A stretch of DNA of 64,000 bases from Alentia gelatinosa (lineage: Eukaryota; Annelida; Polychaeta; Phyllodocida; Polynoidae): positions 27,315,469 through 27,379,468 of the forward strand of contig OX465584.1 in assembly GCA_950022655.1 (NCBI GenBank), given 5' to 3'. The translations under genes were made by a program, and so were the position numbers. Numbering within the stretch: position 1 is the first letter of the stretch; every line of letters begins with the position of its first letter. Shown one piece after another: positions 11,286 to 24,969 of this stretch. The notes under the pieces were generated by a model, which saw nothing but the letters and a program-made list of their open reading frames with translations, ran no database searches and had not been told where the DNA came from.

Positions 11286-14200
11286 ACAGGTGACCTAAAC
11301 ACAGAGTGATATTTCTTTTGTGTCTGTCTTGATATGATTTCCAGACCTTATCAGGTGCCCCTGCATTTCTTCAGTGTCGAAACAATGAAAGAACAAATCA
11401 AAGTGTGCATACATGTTTCTACAAAGAACAAACCACAGAGAAAATATTTGCCACGATTGCAGAAGGATTGTTTACTATATTTTCTAGGAGATGACTGAGA
11501 ATCCAAGCTCATCAGTTCACCTTCCTGTTTAATGCCTGGATATCTGCCAGCAGAGGAGCTGACCCGTGTATTACAGAGCGCCCCGCTTTATGTTCAGTTA
11601 CGCCACCAGATAATGTGCACACATTTCCTCATTCTGGAGGTTTAACGTTCCCGCTACCATTGTCTGCATCATTAGAACCATCAAATAGATCAGGAACAAA
11701 AAGAGGTATTGTCTGCGGAAAAGAATCCCTTGTGTTCGTTCCTTTTCAAAAAGATACTAATTAGATTTTTGGGGGGGTATTTCTGCTGGTGGATGGTGTG
11801 TAAATAAAGGTCCCTATCGCTGACTCTAAGACTGAGTGGCCTTACCCTGTAACACAAGTAGAGGCTTTAACTATCCCCTTCACGATGCCAGACCGCATTC
11901 CTGGAGAAACCAGGCGGGTAAAAATGTTCAGGTTGTGGTGGCGTCCCGGGACTGTCCCCGGGACCGTCACTGCAGGAATATTTATCACGGGGAGAGCTGT
12001 TTACGGCCCATCTCAGGTATCTGCTACGCTGAAAGCGCATCCCCCCCCCCCCCTGCCCCCCGGAGGCCCTGCCGGAGGCGCGGGGGGCTCACACCTACAA
12101 CAAACATTATGTTAAACCGTGCAGTTTGGGGATGCGAGGAGGCATTGTATTCGCCTTCGTATCCTGGAAACAAAGCGGCCTGTGGCCTGCATAATCAGAT
12201 ATCACCCTCTGTGCATATATATAAATATATATACATGAACCTGTATATACTCGATACAAACACAAAGCTTAAAATAGCCAAATAATACATTGCCTACACA
12301 TGTATGTTTTATATATTCAAGTAGAAGATCAGGTGGGGGGGGGGGGGGGTTAACGGTAGCAATCTAGACGTGAAGGTATGGGAGGTGTTACACAAAAGTA
12401 TCTGTTATTGTTTTTTTGTTTTTTTTTAAATCTAACATGTGTGATAAAATCTTATATACTAACTACCTTGCGGACTGACCATAATGAGACACGGAGGATT
12501 GTCGGATGAGGAGTTACCCATACCGCAGATCCTATTCTAATATCGTTGGTTAGATTATCAGGGCTGACATGTTCAATAGGTATGCCCGCCCTGACAAAAA
12601 CCCAGCCATGCCCGGTTCGCGGGGTGACGACTACTTACGACGACCGTCGCTTTCCAAGGGACCAAAATGATGCGGTTTTCTGGGACGTCACCCACAATAG
12701 ACGCCATTCAGTAACGCAGACGACTTTGGGGAGGGCAACAAAGCGTTCTGGGAAAATAGCTAGATGCGACCTAGATATGACAATTATGAGCGGCCCGCTT
12801 TCTCATCCTCAATGGGTACCTGAACCTGCATACATCATTCTCACATAGGGTATATGGTAGAGGGTGGACAGGTAGATGGCAGGTTTAGGAAATGCTCCAA
12901 GTTCTGTTAACAGGTGTTATTAGAAAATGTCAGGTGAGGCGAGGCCAAGGAGAGGGCGGGGGCAAACATTTGTTATAAGCAGCACCGTGAGTTTCTATGC
13001 GGGCTACTAAAGTATGACTGGGCGATAATAGGTGAGGGAGATACGGGTGGCGGGTGGGCGGGGTGGGGGTGGGGAATTTTAACTACCGGGGCAGGGGATG
13101 ATGAGTGGTGCTTTCTACCGTGCAGCCAACGGAATGCTAATGCGTTCACAATCATGGTTCTACGAGCATTCTCTGATGATGACTGAACTGGCGATGCCAC
13201 TAGCCGGGTAGGTGTAGCCGGGAGAGGTGAGAGTCTATGTTCTAGTGTGAATGTAGCACACGGTGAGGTGGAAGACGAGGGTGTGGGCAGGTCAGCAGAG
13301 ACTGAGCAAACAACGCCTCTGGGGATATCACAGACTTACACCTCACCACGGAGCGAATCTTAAAAACAGCCGCTCAAAAAACATCCCAGTCGTTGAGTAA
13401 AAAGCCATCTTTAAGTCACTGCTGCGACCGTTAAAGCGAATAGGCTTTTAACACTGTGCCAATAGAAAGATAAACTGTGCCACTTTAAACAAGAAACACC
13501 CAAAATATTTCTTTATAAGTGTTAGTTCGAGGTTAAAAATGAGCACGTCTGTCTGCTAACATTTTTTGTGTGCACGCACTATGGTTTCATTGATACTGAA
13601 TCAAAGAGGTGATGGAGAATGTATTTACAAGGCACTGCCGATTTATAGGTAGACATATTTGGGTGACAGTACACCTATAGACAGTACATGGGCTATTCAA
13701 CTTTGATACACCGAGAAGTATTGAAGATGAATATATTCCAAATAAATTGTGTGTTTTATAGTTATTTTTGTAACGGCTTACACATTCCAAACATTCATTA
13801 GAAGTGAATAAAATTGATACCATCCAATTCTGATACATCATTTTCAACAGCCACTGTCACGACATGGCCATTTACCCAGTGACAGACAATGCACATCAAT
13901 TACAACCATTCGGGATTTACCTACATGCATGTCTCAGGTGAATTACGTGAGTTTTTGTTCCGGGAATATAATTACTATTGACAGAAATGCAACGTTCTTG
14001 GTTCTGTAAACAATTTGGACAATTTAGAAGTGATTATTGATATCAACCACAGTGTTTGAACTGCACATCCAGAATGAAGTCTCTTGATGGGCACAACATT
14101 ACACGAAACTATTCAGTACAGTTTGAGTTGGTCAGTAACTCATTCTATGCATGAAAACGTGCATGGCTCCGTCATTTGTGCTGTAATAGGGAGTAGACGA

Positions 14201-16240
14201 TTTCTGCCTGATTCACACTGTTTTCACTGAACTCCACTTGTTGCTGGGTGATGATGGGATGTGCAATCCACAGTCGTCTCTTTCCGCTGGCTCGACATCC
14301 AAGAAGTAATAGAGTATGGAGAGGCGAACAGCTCGTCTGGTGAAGGTCGGCCATTTCTAATCGCTATTACCAATCAACCTCAGCAGATCTATAGAATGTG
14401 TCTACTGTATTATATAGCCTTTAACAGTACAATACAGGACAGTTCACAACTCCATGTCAGAACATGTGAGAGTTTATGACATCACTTGTTTTGTGTCAAT
14501 TGGTAGTACATCATAGCTTTGTCTATAGGTGTATACAGTGACATTGGCAGCGGCCCAGCATACCCACACCACCATGGAGGGCTTTAGAACAATTTGCTAA
14601 ACTTCCGACTGCCATTATCCTTTGGCCATGGCTGACAGAGAGAATGTTCATGGTCGTCTAACGACACGGTCTACTGCGTTTAAATCGCTCAGAGAACACC
14701 AGGAGGAATCCGTAATTTATCGTCATTTTCTCGTCGGTGCTACTGAGAGGGGGAAGAGTGGTTTTTTTGTACATGTCCACGGGGAATTCTACCTGATATT
14801 TCAAACTGATTGGGGAATAGTGAAGGTAAAAACACACTGAAACTCACACATTAGCTTTCCCCGGCTAGCGGCAAGCTCAATAATCGGATGACTTGGGGAC
14901 ACCCCCGGATTTAAATCAGTGAGACGTCCACCTGTTTGATCCCAGTTCCTAAATACCATCTTCTATTCTAAAACAGCGGAACAACCAGATTTAGGTTGTC
15001 CGTCTCCGACATTTCTCCAGAACGACTGCGCTTGTGAGTTCAGCTTCAGGTGCTCCTGTTCATAAAGGTACAGGGGGAGAGAGTTTCAAGAATTGTCTCT
15101 TATCCTGTATTTGTTATTCACAACCCACATGCGCTGTGAGCGATATTGATACTGTGATATGACACAAATGTCGTATGTGTCCATCTGTTTGTGCCATAAG
15201 AATAGATCACATATTTGATTTCCAACATAAAAGCAGATACACTGCTCTCTACTGCATTATTTATTTTATTGCTGCGATAAAGACCACAACCAGAGGTTGC
15301 ACAATACTGATGTTGTTCAGTGTTCTTTTTAAGGATAGATTGGACTTGATACTAACGAAAAAAAGAAAGACATTCCTATCTTTCTCTCTATAGGTGGGAA
15401 CACCCTCAGAGCAAGTGTTGCAGATTATCTGATAAAACTCACACTCCACTGACATGGGAGGTCATGGACTCATATTATACACTACTGGATTTATCACCAA
15501 GAACTGAAACCATTTAATACTGAACCATGTAATCCGCAATCGTCCGTCTGGATACATGGGTCTATGAATAGAGGAACTGAGTCTATGTATCTGTATTTCA
15601 TTGTTTCTCTCACAGGACGGCCGTGGCTGAAAAGTATGTATATTATGTATAATACCAAACGCCAATAAAGATTTAGATTAAAAATAAAACATACAAAAAC
15701 TGACAGACAAATATTTCCGTACAGTCCTTGTCTTGTCCGCATGTATATTCCTTTTCTTATCTGCTTAGGTGGTCATGTGTATTAGACTTGCTGATCAAAA
15801 CATAAAATACGATATACCAGTACGATTACATCGTTCATTACAAAGTATACTGCCTCTTGATACAGTGCAATATGATATGTGAGTATCATCGGAAGAGCTG
15901 GCAAAGCTTTAGGTGACATAATTGTTTTGCAGTAAAGGTTTCAACAGAGGCATTCTCTGGACCACAGCAAGTATTCGAGCCGTGTATCCCTACACCACAA
16001 AGAAAGAAGTACTCTGTCGGTCTCAGTTACGTGGCCTGGAAGCCGCGCGTGTTTCTCTGTACATGTATCTAGTCCTGCCACGCATGCGCGTTCAGATGAA
16101 GGTAAGCAAACCGGAAGTGAAAGATGAGAATCTAATCTAAAAAAGAGAATATTGAAGGAAAAAAGTTTTCTGGGACATCTCCCGTACCTCATGGCGTTGA
16201 CATGCAGTAACAGATAATAACATTGTGAGGGTAAAAAAAT
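11286..16240. other. long stretch without a recognised gene
   Basis: Poly-C (12041-12053) and poly-G (12335-12349) runs. Scattered frames of 60-150 codons, none with convincing domains or splice sites. Confidence 0.4.
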
Positions 16241-16279
16241 GACGAGAAGGGATAGAGAACGCTGCAGGGACACGTGATC

Positions 16280-16560
16280 TATGTTTCTCCCTCCCGCCCA
16301 CCAGGCGTCGCTGCGGAGACCTGCCCGCCCGTCACCCTCACACCTCTCACCATGTCTTCTAACGTCAAGGTTACTGAGACCTAACGGCGCCAGCGTCACC
16401 ATGGAAACCCGACCCGCGCGATGCACACTCTCCATACATATTTCCTTCCACCTGCGACCGGCGATGTGGGACGGACCGAGACCAAACCTCGGCTTGGGGA
16501 GTGGGTGCCTGGGATTCCCAGGAGGAGGAGAAATATGGCGCCTTGGTGTCGTCTGCTTGT
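16280..16560. promoter_or_regulatory. GC-rich region with RFX X-box
   Basis: GTCACCATGGAAAC (16395-16408) fits the X-box GTNRCC...RGYAAC closely. The open frames on both strands here look like GC-driven artefacts. Confidence 0.35.
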
Positions 16561-16810
16561 CTTGAGGTGGGCGGGTCGGAGGGGTGCATGACTACAGACT
16601 TCTACAGACTGCCCGTGCGCGAGCTTTACCCTTGAAACTAAAGCATCCATTCCTTTATTTCTCTGTAGCCAACACGTACTGCGCTGGGGCGATTGCCTGA
16701 GGAAGTTCGCGTGACACAACGTCAACCGGTATATCAGGAACCACACCATGTTCCTGTCTTACCTCTCCGTAGTCCGTGATATAATAAAGAATGAGCATGC
16801 GCGTGACCAG

Positions 16811-17990
16811 CGACAAAGTCACGTGATATCCAAATCAAACTGCTTTATATTGGATACACCATACAGGTATTTGAAGAAACCTTCCTAATCGACTTAGTTC
16901 GTGCCATTGGATGCTAACAGAACTAAATAGTTTTCTGTGGTGGGAAAATTGTCTTTTGTTGTTATTTTTCTAGAAATATATTCTTATTATGAACAAATCA
17001 TAATAAATTCCTACCTGGCTTATCAAAGGAGATTGTGCACCAGAGCATCCATCTGATTAGTCCGATCAGCGTATATTGTGTGTTTTTAATTCATCACTGC
17101 ATTTAAGTCTCATGATTGATACATATATAGTGTAAATACAAATGTTTGGTGAAATATCAACTTGTCAATGTGCCAGGTTCTGTCTGGCGGAAGTTCCTAG
17201 TCGTCCCGCCCTCGGCACAGTTTATTATTTATCCATCGACCATTAGACAAATGCCAAGGTACTTGTCACCGTTTTTTAAAACACAAATCTACGGTCATCG
17301 TATTACGTTTTACGTCGTACAAAGTTCTACCTGCCAGAGGGACTGCACTTCACAATATTACAAAGGACACTGTCGGTAACACGGATTCAGCCTCGAGACT
17401 TTCCCCGACGCTAGGTGGGCGTAAAACTCGAATGGGGAAGTTTTTACGGATCAATATGTTGTTTTTATTATTCATACAAGAGACACCTTACAGGATGTGT
17501 AAAGGTGTCATCACGATGTTTACATATATACATCGTGACTGTTATAGCCAGCCCTGTGTCTGAATTAAAGGGGGTGTTTCATTGGGCAGGCTGTGAGCCT
17601 GACAGTGCCAGGCTTCTGCCAAACATGCTTATAAAACCCACAGGGAGTTCAAATGCTAACGTCGCACAGCCGTCATGTGGGCCGAGTTTGTAAGCATTCC
17701 ACAAAGGGTAATTCATTAGGTTTATGAGCCATTGTCCGTTACACTAGCGTGCGGCCAACACGAATGAGAGTGTTGCCTCCTCCACTACACAGATTGCTAT
17801 AACCAACTTCCAAATGGCTGCAGTGTGATCGCCGTGCGGCCGCAGTTCGATGCTTTTGTGTGGTCGTGGAGTCAGCCCAATGGAACATCCCCTTAAGCGT
17901 GTGTTCCATAAAACTGACAGAACTTTCGTGGTCATCGACCTGATCTTGGCTTGTCCAGCCTGGTCATGGCCGCATTATTTTGCTGGTTAT
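16811..17990. other. no feature recognised
   Basis: Intergenic or intronic sequence between the X-box region and repeat R3. Confidence 0.4.
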
Positions 17991-18017
17991 CGGTCAATTC
18001 TGATGAAAGCAAACCTA

Positions 18018-18080
18018 GAATTACAACTCTCATAGCACCTGGTCATCTCTTCCGAATCTGACACCCCACCGATAGTGTTC
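18018..18080 (+). repeat. short repeat R3, copy 1
   Basis: About 65 bp with AGCACCTGGTC, TTCCGAATCTGACACCCCAC and ATAGTGT shared with 26815-26880. Confidence 0.55.
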
Positions 18081-18362
18081 AAAAATGCTTTCTCACAATG
18101 AAGGTGTATCCCGACAAGCGCCGTTAACCGCAGACGACATCTGATACCGCAGTAAGTAGGTGATCCGGGCGTGACGTCACAGGCGGGTATTACACGCATG
18201 ATGACGCGTGATGACATGGAAAACCACGTCTTCAGAACGAGACACAATACACGACCTCACGTTCCTCCCAGTGATCAGATAATTCACGAACAATGAGTTG
18301 TTTATATACATTCACACTCCTCCCCAGTGGTTAGACAATTCACCAAAACGTAGTATTATCTA

Positions 18363-18700
18363 TTTATCCTACCCCTAATATAAAATCCCATAGGCTTAAC
18401 ATTGAGTTGCCGTATGCCACGCTGCCTGGCATACGGAGTTTTATATGCCACTTGTGGCATACAGAATTTTGATCACGTAATATTAAGAAATCGAGGAGAC
18501 GGGGTAGGATAAAATCAAAACCTGATTTGTTTTAATCGTGGCCACCGCATACCACTCCTGGAGTTTTGGCTCCGAACTATGCCAAACTCCAGTCATGGCC
18601 ATGGCCAAGACCAAAACTCATCCAGTTTTACGATAATACATATAGAAAGAGCTTTATAAATATATACATGTATACACAATATCAGATCAGGTTTCAGATT
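18363..18700 (-). mobile_element. hairpin-MITE family, copy E (inverted, divergent)
   Basis: TIRs TTTATCCTACCCC (18363-18375) and GGGGTAGGATAAA (18501-18513) enclose two hairpins, CCGTATGCCA/TGGCATACGG (18410-18436) and TATGCCAC/GTGGCATA (18444-18461). Beyond the TIR, CTGGAGTTTTGGC pairs with GCCAAACTCCAG and AAACCTGATTTG with CAGATCAGGTTT. Confidence 0.55.
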
Positions 18701-18892
18701 CAAGCGGTCGTATGCGCCTAGACGCATACCATATGCAATGCTATTGCGTAGATTCAACTCTGAGATGCTTATCATTACATTCCAACCTCTCTATTTGGGA
18801 AACATATTGGACTTTCCCTTGGTCAAACTAATCAGGCTGGCTCCGCGTACCACTCCGCGAGGCACTCTTCTAGCATAGATCCTGCGCCTTAC

Positions 18893-19370
18893 TTCCAGCC
18901 CTGCTTGTATCTCTGTACCAACCTACATTTTTGGAGCAAAATTTGTCCCATGCGCCAGTTTTTTAAATATCCTAAATACAGAGCGTTAGAGTATTTTGTG
19001 TTTTACTCGTTGAAAGAGATGCACATATTTATATGGTAAATGATATACACTCATATCTATTTATTATTATCTCAAATCAAGAATAGACTGTGGGATTACT
19101 TTCTTCGGGGGAAAGAACCTCATGTGTTGTAGGGTTGGGTTTGTCAACATGACACATGTGCTAAGCCTAATCAACTGTGGAATCACGTTATACGGTGGTT
19201 TAAAGCGGAAAAAGAAACATCTGGATTGTCTGTGAAGTTCATTTAATAATAACTGTATTTCCCAACTCATGATATATGAGTTGTTTGAGCTTCATAACTT
19301 TTGAAATTTACCCTTTCTTGAAACCGAGTTGAATGTGATGTCAAAGGGTTGAGGCAGAGATTAGTAAGCG
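18893..19370 (+). repeat. interspersed repeat R1, copy 2
   Basis: A direct-orientation relative of 6093-6615 with diverged sequence and ordered anchors. Confidence 0.6.
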
Positions 19371-19419
19371 CTAGCTAAGACCTAGGAAGCATCTCGATCG
19401 AATACTGGAGAACTCAATC

Positions 19420-19510
19420 CAAAACGAACTCGACCCGTAAAAAAGTCAACCCGTAATGAACTCGACTCGTTATAAGAACTCGACCCGTAATACATTCTAC
19501 CCGTTTCAAA
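19420..19510. repeat. short imperfect repeats of ACTCGACCCGTAA
   Basis: GAACTCGACCCGTAA recurs in variants about five times within 90 bp. Confidence 0.5.
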
Positions 19511-19689
19511 TCATCCGAACTCGAGTATCTTATCAATATAACTGTGGATACACACTTTACTTTACACACTAAAAGAATGGGCAACACAAATGATATAGAC
19601 AATGGAGAACGAACTGCAATACTTGTAGGGGCATGGAGAACGAGTTCCCAATGTTAAGCCAATAGACATTTATCCCAGGGGTGAGATAA

Positions 19690-19752
19690 ATCCCTATCCC
19701 TAGGCCTCACCATATCTCTAACCCTAACCCTATCCCTATTCCTACCTATAAA
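19690..19752. repeat. degenerate CCCTAA-type repeat
   Basis: CCCTATCCCTAGG, CTAACCCTAACCCTATCCC. This is interstitial telomere-like (TTAGGG) sequence; too short and degenerate to be a chromosome end. Confidence 0.4.
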
Positions 19753-19759
19753 CTTATGT

Positions 19760-21770
19760 GGATTTATCTTCCAAATATTCAGTACCCCCTAGATGTATCA
19801 TGAGTTAGTTCATAGCTAATGGTCATTGCAGTAACACCAGCAATAAAGCTCATAACAGGATGTAGTCTTTTAGATTACTATCCATACACACAAATAGTAA
19901 CACTGATGGAGAACTCGTTATAATCTCCTGCAAGCATGTGGGTCTAAAAAGAACACCACTGATTGAAGACACCTCTTATGGTTATCCATGTTGCATAAGG
20001 ACTGACGGCGGCCCAGGTCCAAAGGTCGGCCGTCCACATCAGCAGTGCCATACACACTGAAGTCGATTCCACTGTCAGGATGTGCCCACCACTGTAGGCA
20101 CTGGCCACAACAGCGCCATCAGTACCAACACTGTTGTATCCAACGCTACACAGGCTCCTCGGGGCACTCAACAGAAACACAGCCGAAGGACGATGGTGCG
20201 CCCGAGATGGCTTAAACCAGTCTATGTTGTATTTGTCATTCACCTTTTTCAGATAGATAGTATGCCAATATTAGTTCATTTTAAGTACGCACTATTTTTT
20301 CAAACGCATAATCTTTTCCGTGTGCACAGTTAGTTTTTCGACCCGGAGTGTACAACATATCTGTTTGCACTGGATATGCCCATACAGAGTTTGTACTCAT
20401 CACGAGTCGCATATACTCTGGAGCCACCGGAAGATAGGACACACATAGTCCTAGGTGTTTACTCCAGGGTAAATCAAAAACCAAAATAAATATATGTAAT
20501 ATACAGCTTTATCCTTTATTTAGCTTCCCCCCACGATCTCGATAACTTGATATGTATATTTTGTTTTGCATGGAGATTTAAACATGCTGTTTTTGATACA
20601 TAAACATATTTGGAGTTTACATTTACAGTGCATATATACAGTGAATCTCGACGTGGGGGGGGGGGGGGCATGATAAAAAACTGCACACTACACTCTCCCC
20701 AACCAAATGCCGAACAGGCAATTGGAGTAGATTGCTAAATGTGAAACTTCATAAAGGATTTACTCATCCATCGTATTTTTCCAGGTTTATTATGTAATCA
20801 GTTCGTATAAAGTTATATTTTGGCGTGTTATGGGTTTGAAACATTTGCCGGAAAAAAACCTACTCTTTTTATAAATAGCATCGTTGCACTTTTGTTGTTA
20901 TTGCAATTATTACTTGCGGTTCCCTAGGCGTTTTTGTTTTATATGTTTTTGTGTTTGCTTTAATGCGCGTACATATCTAAACGTAATGGCGTAGGTGCCG
21001 TGTTAATTGCACATGCGTAGTTGCTGTGGGGTTGTGGGAGCCGGTATCGGTCGGCGGTGTAATTATTACACTTACATACAGCTAGGTACCAGCCGAACCA
21101 TCGTCATAAAACAACATGCGTGTTAATGACTCACAGGGAAACCAGCGATAATGGAACTATTAAAGTCCGCCTGAACACGAAGTGTCAAATAGCTACATGA
21201 TAAATGAGAAATGAGGGCAGGGCTATACAACATAGAGAATGTGTTTCATTTACCATTCGTAACTCAACCATGTGAAGATCCAAAGTAGTTTTATACGTGA
21301 ATTCTCAGAACTATCTGTCAATGTATCACGTGCATCACGCGAGATACCGCGAGAACCAATTTGTCACGTGACATATGCCACTCTAGATAGCCCGTGTCGA
21401 CGTGTAATTACCATATTACTACATCATTACCCACAGCTTTTAAGGCATAACCACGAGCAGAAGCTAAATACGCATAGCTTTTCTCTCGTGAGTGATCACG
21501 ATTAAAAATGAACAATCACCAATAAGTGATAAAACATAAACAACTGTGATTCCACGGTTCCATTCAACGATCAGATCATTTAGCGACATGATCACCGGCA
21601 GGAAGCTGCTGAAGGTCAGGTCAGATAAAAGGCAGAACTAGGCTTGGCTGAACTCTGACTATTATATAGTGAACATCGCCCTATCACTAGTACTTGACGA
21701 TGTGAATTTGAACCCCAGGTGTCCTACGTCACTCACAATGGCGCGAACAAGGATATACGCCACATGTAGC
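19760..21770. other. no gene recognised
   Basis: A poly-G run at 20655-20668; otherwise unremarkable. Confidence 0.4.
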
Positions 21771-21778
21771 TGTCTTGG

Positions 21779-22051
21779 CACCCCTCTCATAAGATCTCAC
21801 ATGGTATTCTGTACAACGTTCTCACTACGCTCTATGGGAGAAGAATTCTTTACGAACCAGGCTTAGAGCCTTGAGAATCCGCTGGCACACAGTATTCCCG
21901 TTAGGTGGCATCATTGAGATTATAGGAATCTTTGGGTTGCATTGATGTACGTCCTTAGCCACGGGAGGCAGGCCAGTGGATTCTCAAGGCTCTAAGCGTA
22001 GTGAGAGTACAGAATACCACTTAGAGAGTGTGAGATTTTATGAGAGGGGTG
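21779..22051. mobile_element. 273-bp fold-back element with 7-bp target duplication
   Basis: The ends are inverted: CACCCCTCTCATAAGATCTC on the left, complement on the right with one mismatch. Inner arms also pair (GGTATTCTGTAC, CTCACTACGCT, TTAGAGCCTTGAGAATCC). The left arm has a 32-nt extra piece near 21832-21863. The direct repeat GTCTTGG flanks both sides (21772-21778 and 22052-22058). No ORF. Confidence 0.7.
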
Positions 22052-22059
22052 GTCTTGGA

Positions 22060-23625
22060 GTGGCCGGTCTAGGGATATCTCAATGGGGTCACTGTGAGTG
22101 TCGCCCCTCAAGAACTCTGTGTCCATTTTCCATTGAGCGATTATAAATTCGCTAACGATATGTCGTCAGGAACCACATACCGATTATTTGGCTATACCGA
22201 ATGAATGGAATGGAAACGAGACATGCTGAGATTATTTTGGCAAAGATTCTGCAATAAGGCAACCAACGACAGATTTTCTCAGAGACCAAAAGAATCAAAA
22301 CTCTTTAATTTCATCGGTGATTGTCAAGGTTTTTCAAGTCACAAATTATTTGTTACCGACGTGCAGTCGGTGGCCACCACCAACTGAATTTAAGGGGAAC
22401 ACAAAATGACAAATGATCAGTGCCAATACTGGTGCTCTTTTCGTCGGCCAATGAAAAATGGTCTTATGGTTTATAAATCTGCGGGATTTTTAACCGCCTG
22501 ACTTTCCCACATCTTGTCACGGTCATTTTATTAATCTAAATAATGACAACTGGAAGGGGAAACATCAGTAGTCAAAAACAGCTAAAGTTACGTTGCTATT
22601 TTCCTACATATTTCAGTAGATTCAGGTTAGTTATGTAGGCCATCTTCCTTCCACCTTCCCGATAACATCCAGTTCTAAATACAAAATACAAAAGATTTAA
22701 TTTATCTGGGGAAATACACTTCCGCCCGTAAAAACGTAACGGTATGTCTTTCACCTGCTGCATTACCTTGATGCAAGAATGTGAATTGGATCATTGAGAA
22801 TGTCAAGAATGGTGCCAGCTATCTTTTTTCATTCATTTTTTCAGCCTCTATCTGGGAGGGGATTCTGTGGAGAAGGATGGGTCATGACCCTGACAGGATG
22901 TGAGAAGTGAAGTTACTCGAGAAAAGTTGATGAGGCCACTTTCACCTGAGTTTTCTACCTGAATTCAATTATGTACTAATCCACATTCGTCCCTGCTTCT
23001 ACATATTAGCAGACCATTTTACAAATTGCCTTTCACTGGAAATGTCATTTTTACATAGATATTTAGAACTTCCTCAGTGCAAAGTCATTTCTATATTTCA
23101 TTTGATGTTACCCCGCATATCTAAATATATACTGATGGGTTCAACTTAAAGTTTGAACAAATAGCACATTTATACACATTGTCTATTGTTCAGAATCCAT
23201 AATTCTCTTTCATATTTCATACTTCACTGTATTCCTCTTTGGTTCAGTAATTGAGGTTTTATAACAGTAGTGTTGCATAACTGGCTGAAAAAATCATTCC
23301 CATGCGACTTACGATAAACTTCGCATTATATTTTTGAATTCTGGCCGCATGCCAATAACCTATTATTTACAGTTTCCTCCTGAATGTACTTAGTTTTGTC
23401 GTCGAAGTTGGCGTCACAGTGCTATGACTTGTCATGAGAGCTGCATTTAAATCTTCATACGAGATGTGTTTTCCTGGTCCCCGGGTTACTTTTTTTATAT
23501 TCAGAATTTTTCTTGGGCGTGGTACACATGTCAGACACGCTGACAGTAGAAAGAGGTAAGATAGACGTTTAGCTTGCTGCACACACTAACCCTTCACAAT
23601 ATACCGGCCAGGTTTGGGGACTGAG
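22060..23625. other. no feature recognised
   Basis: AT-leaning sequence after the fold-back element; nothing repeated inside the window. Confidence 0.4.
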
Positions 23626-23629
23626 AAAA

Positions 23630-24040
23630 TGTCCTGAGGATCAGTGTCTATGACGTGTGCCCGGTCGACCCTGACCAATCTCTACAGTCCGAAGTACATT
23701 TTACCTATTTAATGCAATTTCTTTATTTTCATTTGTATCTAAATCAGCGGTTAGCCAGGTTTATAGTACCTCCCAGCATGGAAGATTTTTGTAATTTCAA
23801 GGTGTTCTTCTGCTTAAAGAACAGCTCAGCCATGATTGATTGGTTGTGTATCTTTCCATCTGTTTTCTTTTTTACACTGTATCGGAGTCCTACATAGGTA
23901 GTTGTCGAATTCCCCGGATGGCTGAGTGGGTTACAGAATGACTCCAGTGACTGCACAAAACCCAAACTTTTAAAATGTTCACATTTGGAACTCCACGCTG
24001 ATTCATCAGAGATGAACAAACCATTTGTTCCTAGTTTGTT
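23630..24040 (+). repeat. interspersed repeat R2, copy 2
   Basis: Contains GTGCCCGGTCGACCCTGACC and CGCTGATTCATCAGAGATGA, plus CATTTGTTCCTAGTTT near its end. A stretch near 23926 (GGATGGCTGAGTGGGTTA) looks like the 5' end of a tRNA-Ser-type sequence, so R2 may be a tRNA-derived SINE. Confidence 0.5.
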
Positions 24041-24714
24041 GTTTTCTGTTGTAATAACATATCTAGACATGGATGGTGAAGAGGTTACTATTCCAGGGTT
24101 TATCGTAGTAGTCGTCATACAAAGTGAAGAGTTTTGTTAATGGTATGTACATCCACGTATAGCGGGGTTTACCGATGAGTCAGTCCCGTAAATCCAGCAC
24201 ACAGGTGCTACAGGTGAGTGTACTACTGTACCCCACTTATAATAGATGCGTTAACGTACAGTGCGCCTAGCGGTGCATTGTTTAGTTAAGACCGTCGCTT
24301 GGTCAGACAATACTCATAGTGACCTCGCGCCTATGTGATAAAATGCTATTACGCCTAGAGTGTGAATGGTGAGTGTGAACGCAAGGTTTTACTCTTTTTG
24401 CCAGATAAAGTGTTGTAATGTCGAGTATGGGATGTCTAGTCGATAAGTGCCTTGGTTTCACATAAAAAAAGATACATGCTGGTCAGGTGGAAGGTATTTC
24501 TCGTGTGTATAAAAGTTATTATTTAAAGTTAATATAACCATGATGTAAAGAGAGTTGTCACGCAAGGTTCGCCAATGACAAGGATATGACCTCCTATCAA
24601 CATGGACTACACGCATATCGAAACATCGACCAAGGTCATTTGAAAAAAGTTATGATATCAAACAGTTGTAATATCAAAACTGATACGGTCAACCCGGTTC
24701 GGCAGAGCATGGCA

Positions 24715-24965
24715 AGGACCAGGAGCAAATGGTATGTTCATCATTAATGAATGAGTATGGAATTATGGGGAAAAAGTCATGGGTTGTATTCAGTTTATGG
24801 GTCATTTTTTCTATTACTTACTTATGCCCAATCAACTTGCTTCAACAACAGCCTGACTAGGATCCAAATATATCATGCACGAGTTTGTCAATGAGGTATT
24901 TCAGTCTTTTGTGATTGGTCATGGTCAGCTGGGCATGCCTCCAAGACCCTGAGACACTGGCCCTC
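24715..24965 (-). repeat. interspersed repeat R2, copy 3 (inverted)
   Basis: The reverse complement carries TGCCCAGCTGACCATGACCA and CATTCATTAATGATGAACAT, the two R2 anchors. Confidence 0.6.
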
Positions 24966-24969
24966 TGCT

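Noticed and set aside
15378..15513. Possible 40-codon exon after TTTCTCTCTATAG (reads WEHPQSK...)
   Set aside because: Good-looking acceptor but no partner exon, no domain, and the frame is short enough to be chance.
15941..16435. 164-codon minus-strand frame
   Set aside because: Irregular composition, no recognisable domain, overlaps other open frames in a GC-rich patch.
19690..19752. CCCTAA-rich patch as a chromosome end
   Set aside because: Only a few degenerate units surrounded by ordinary sequence.
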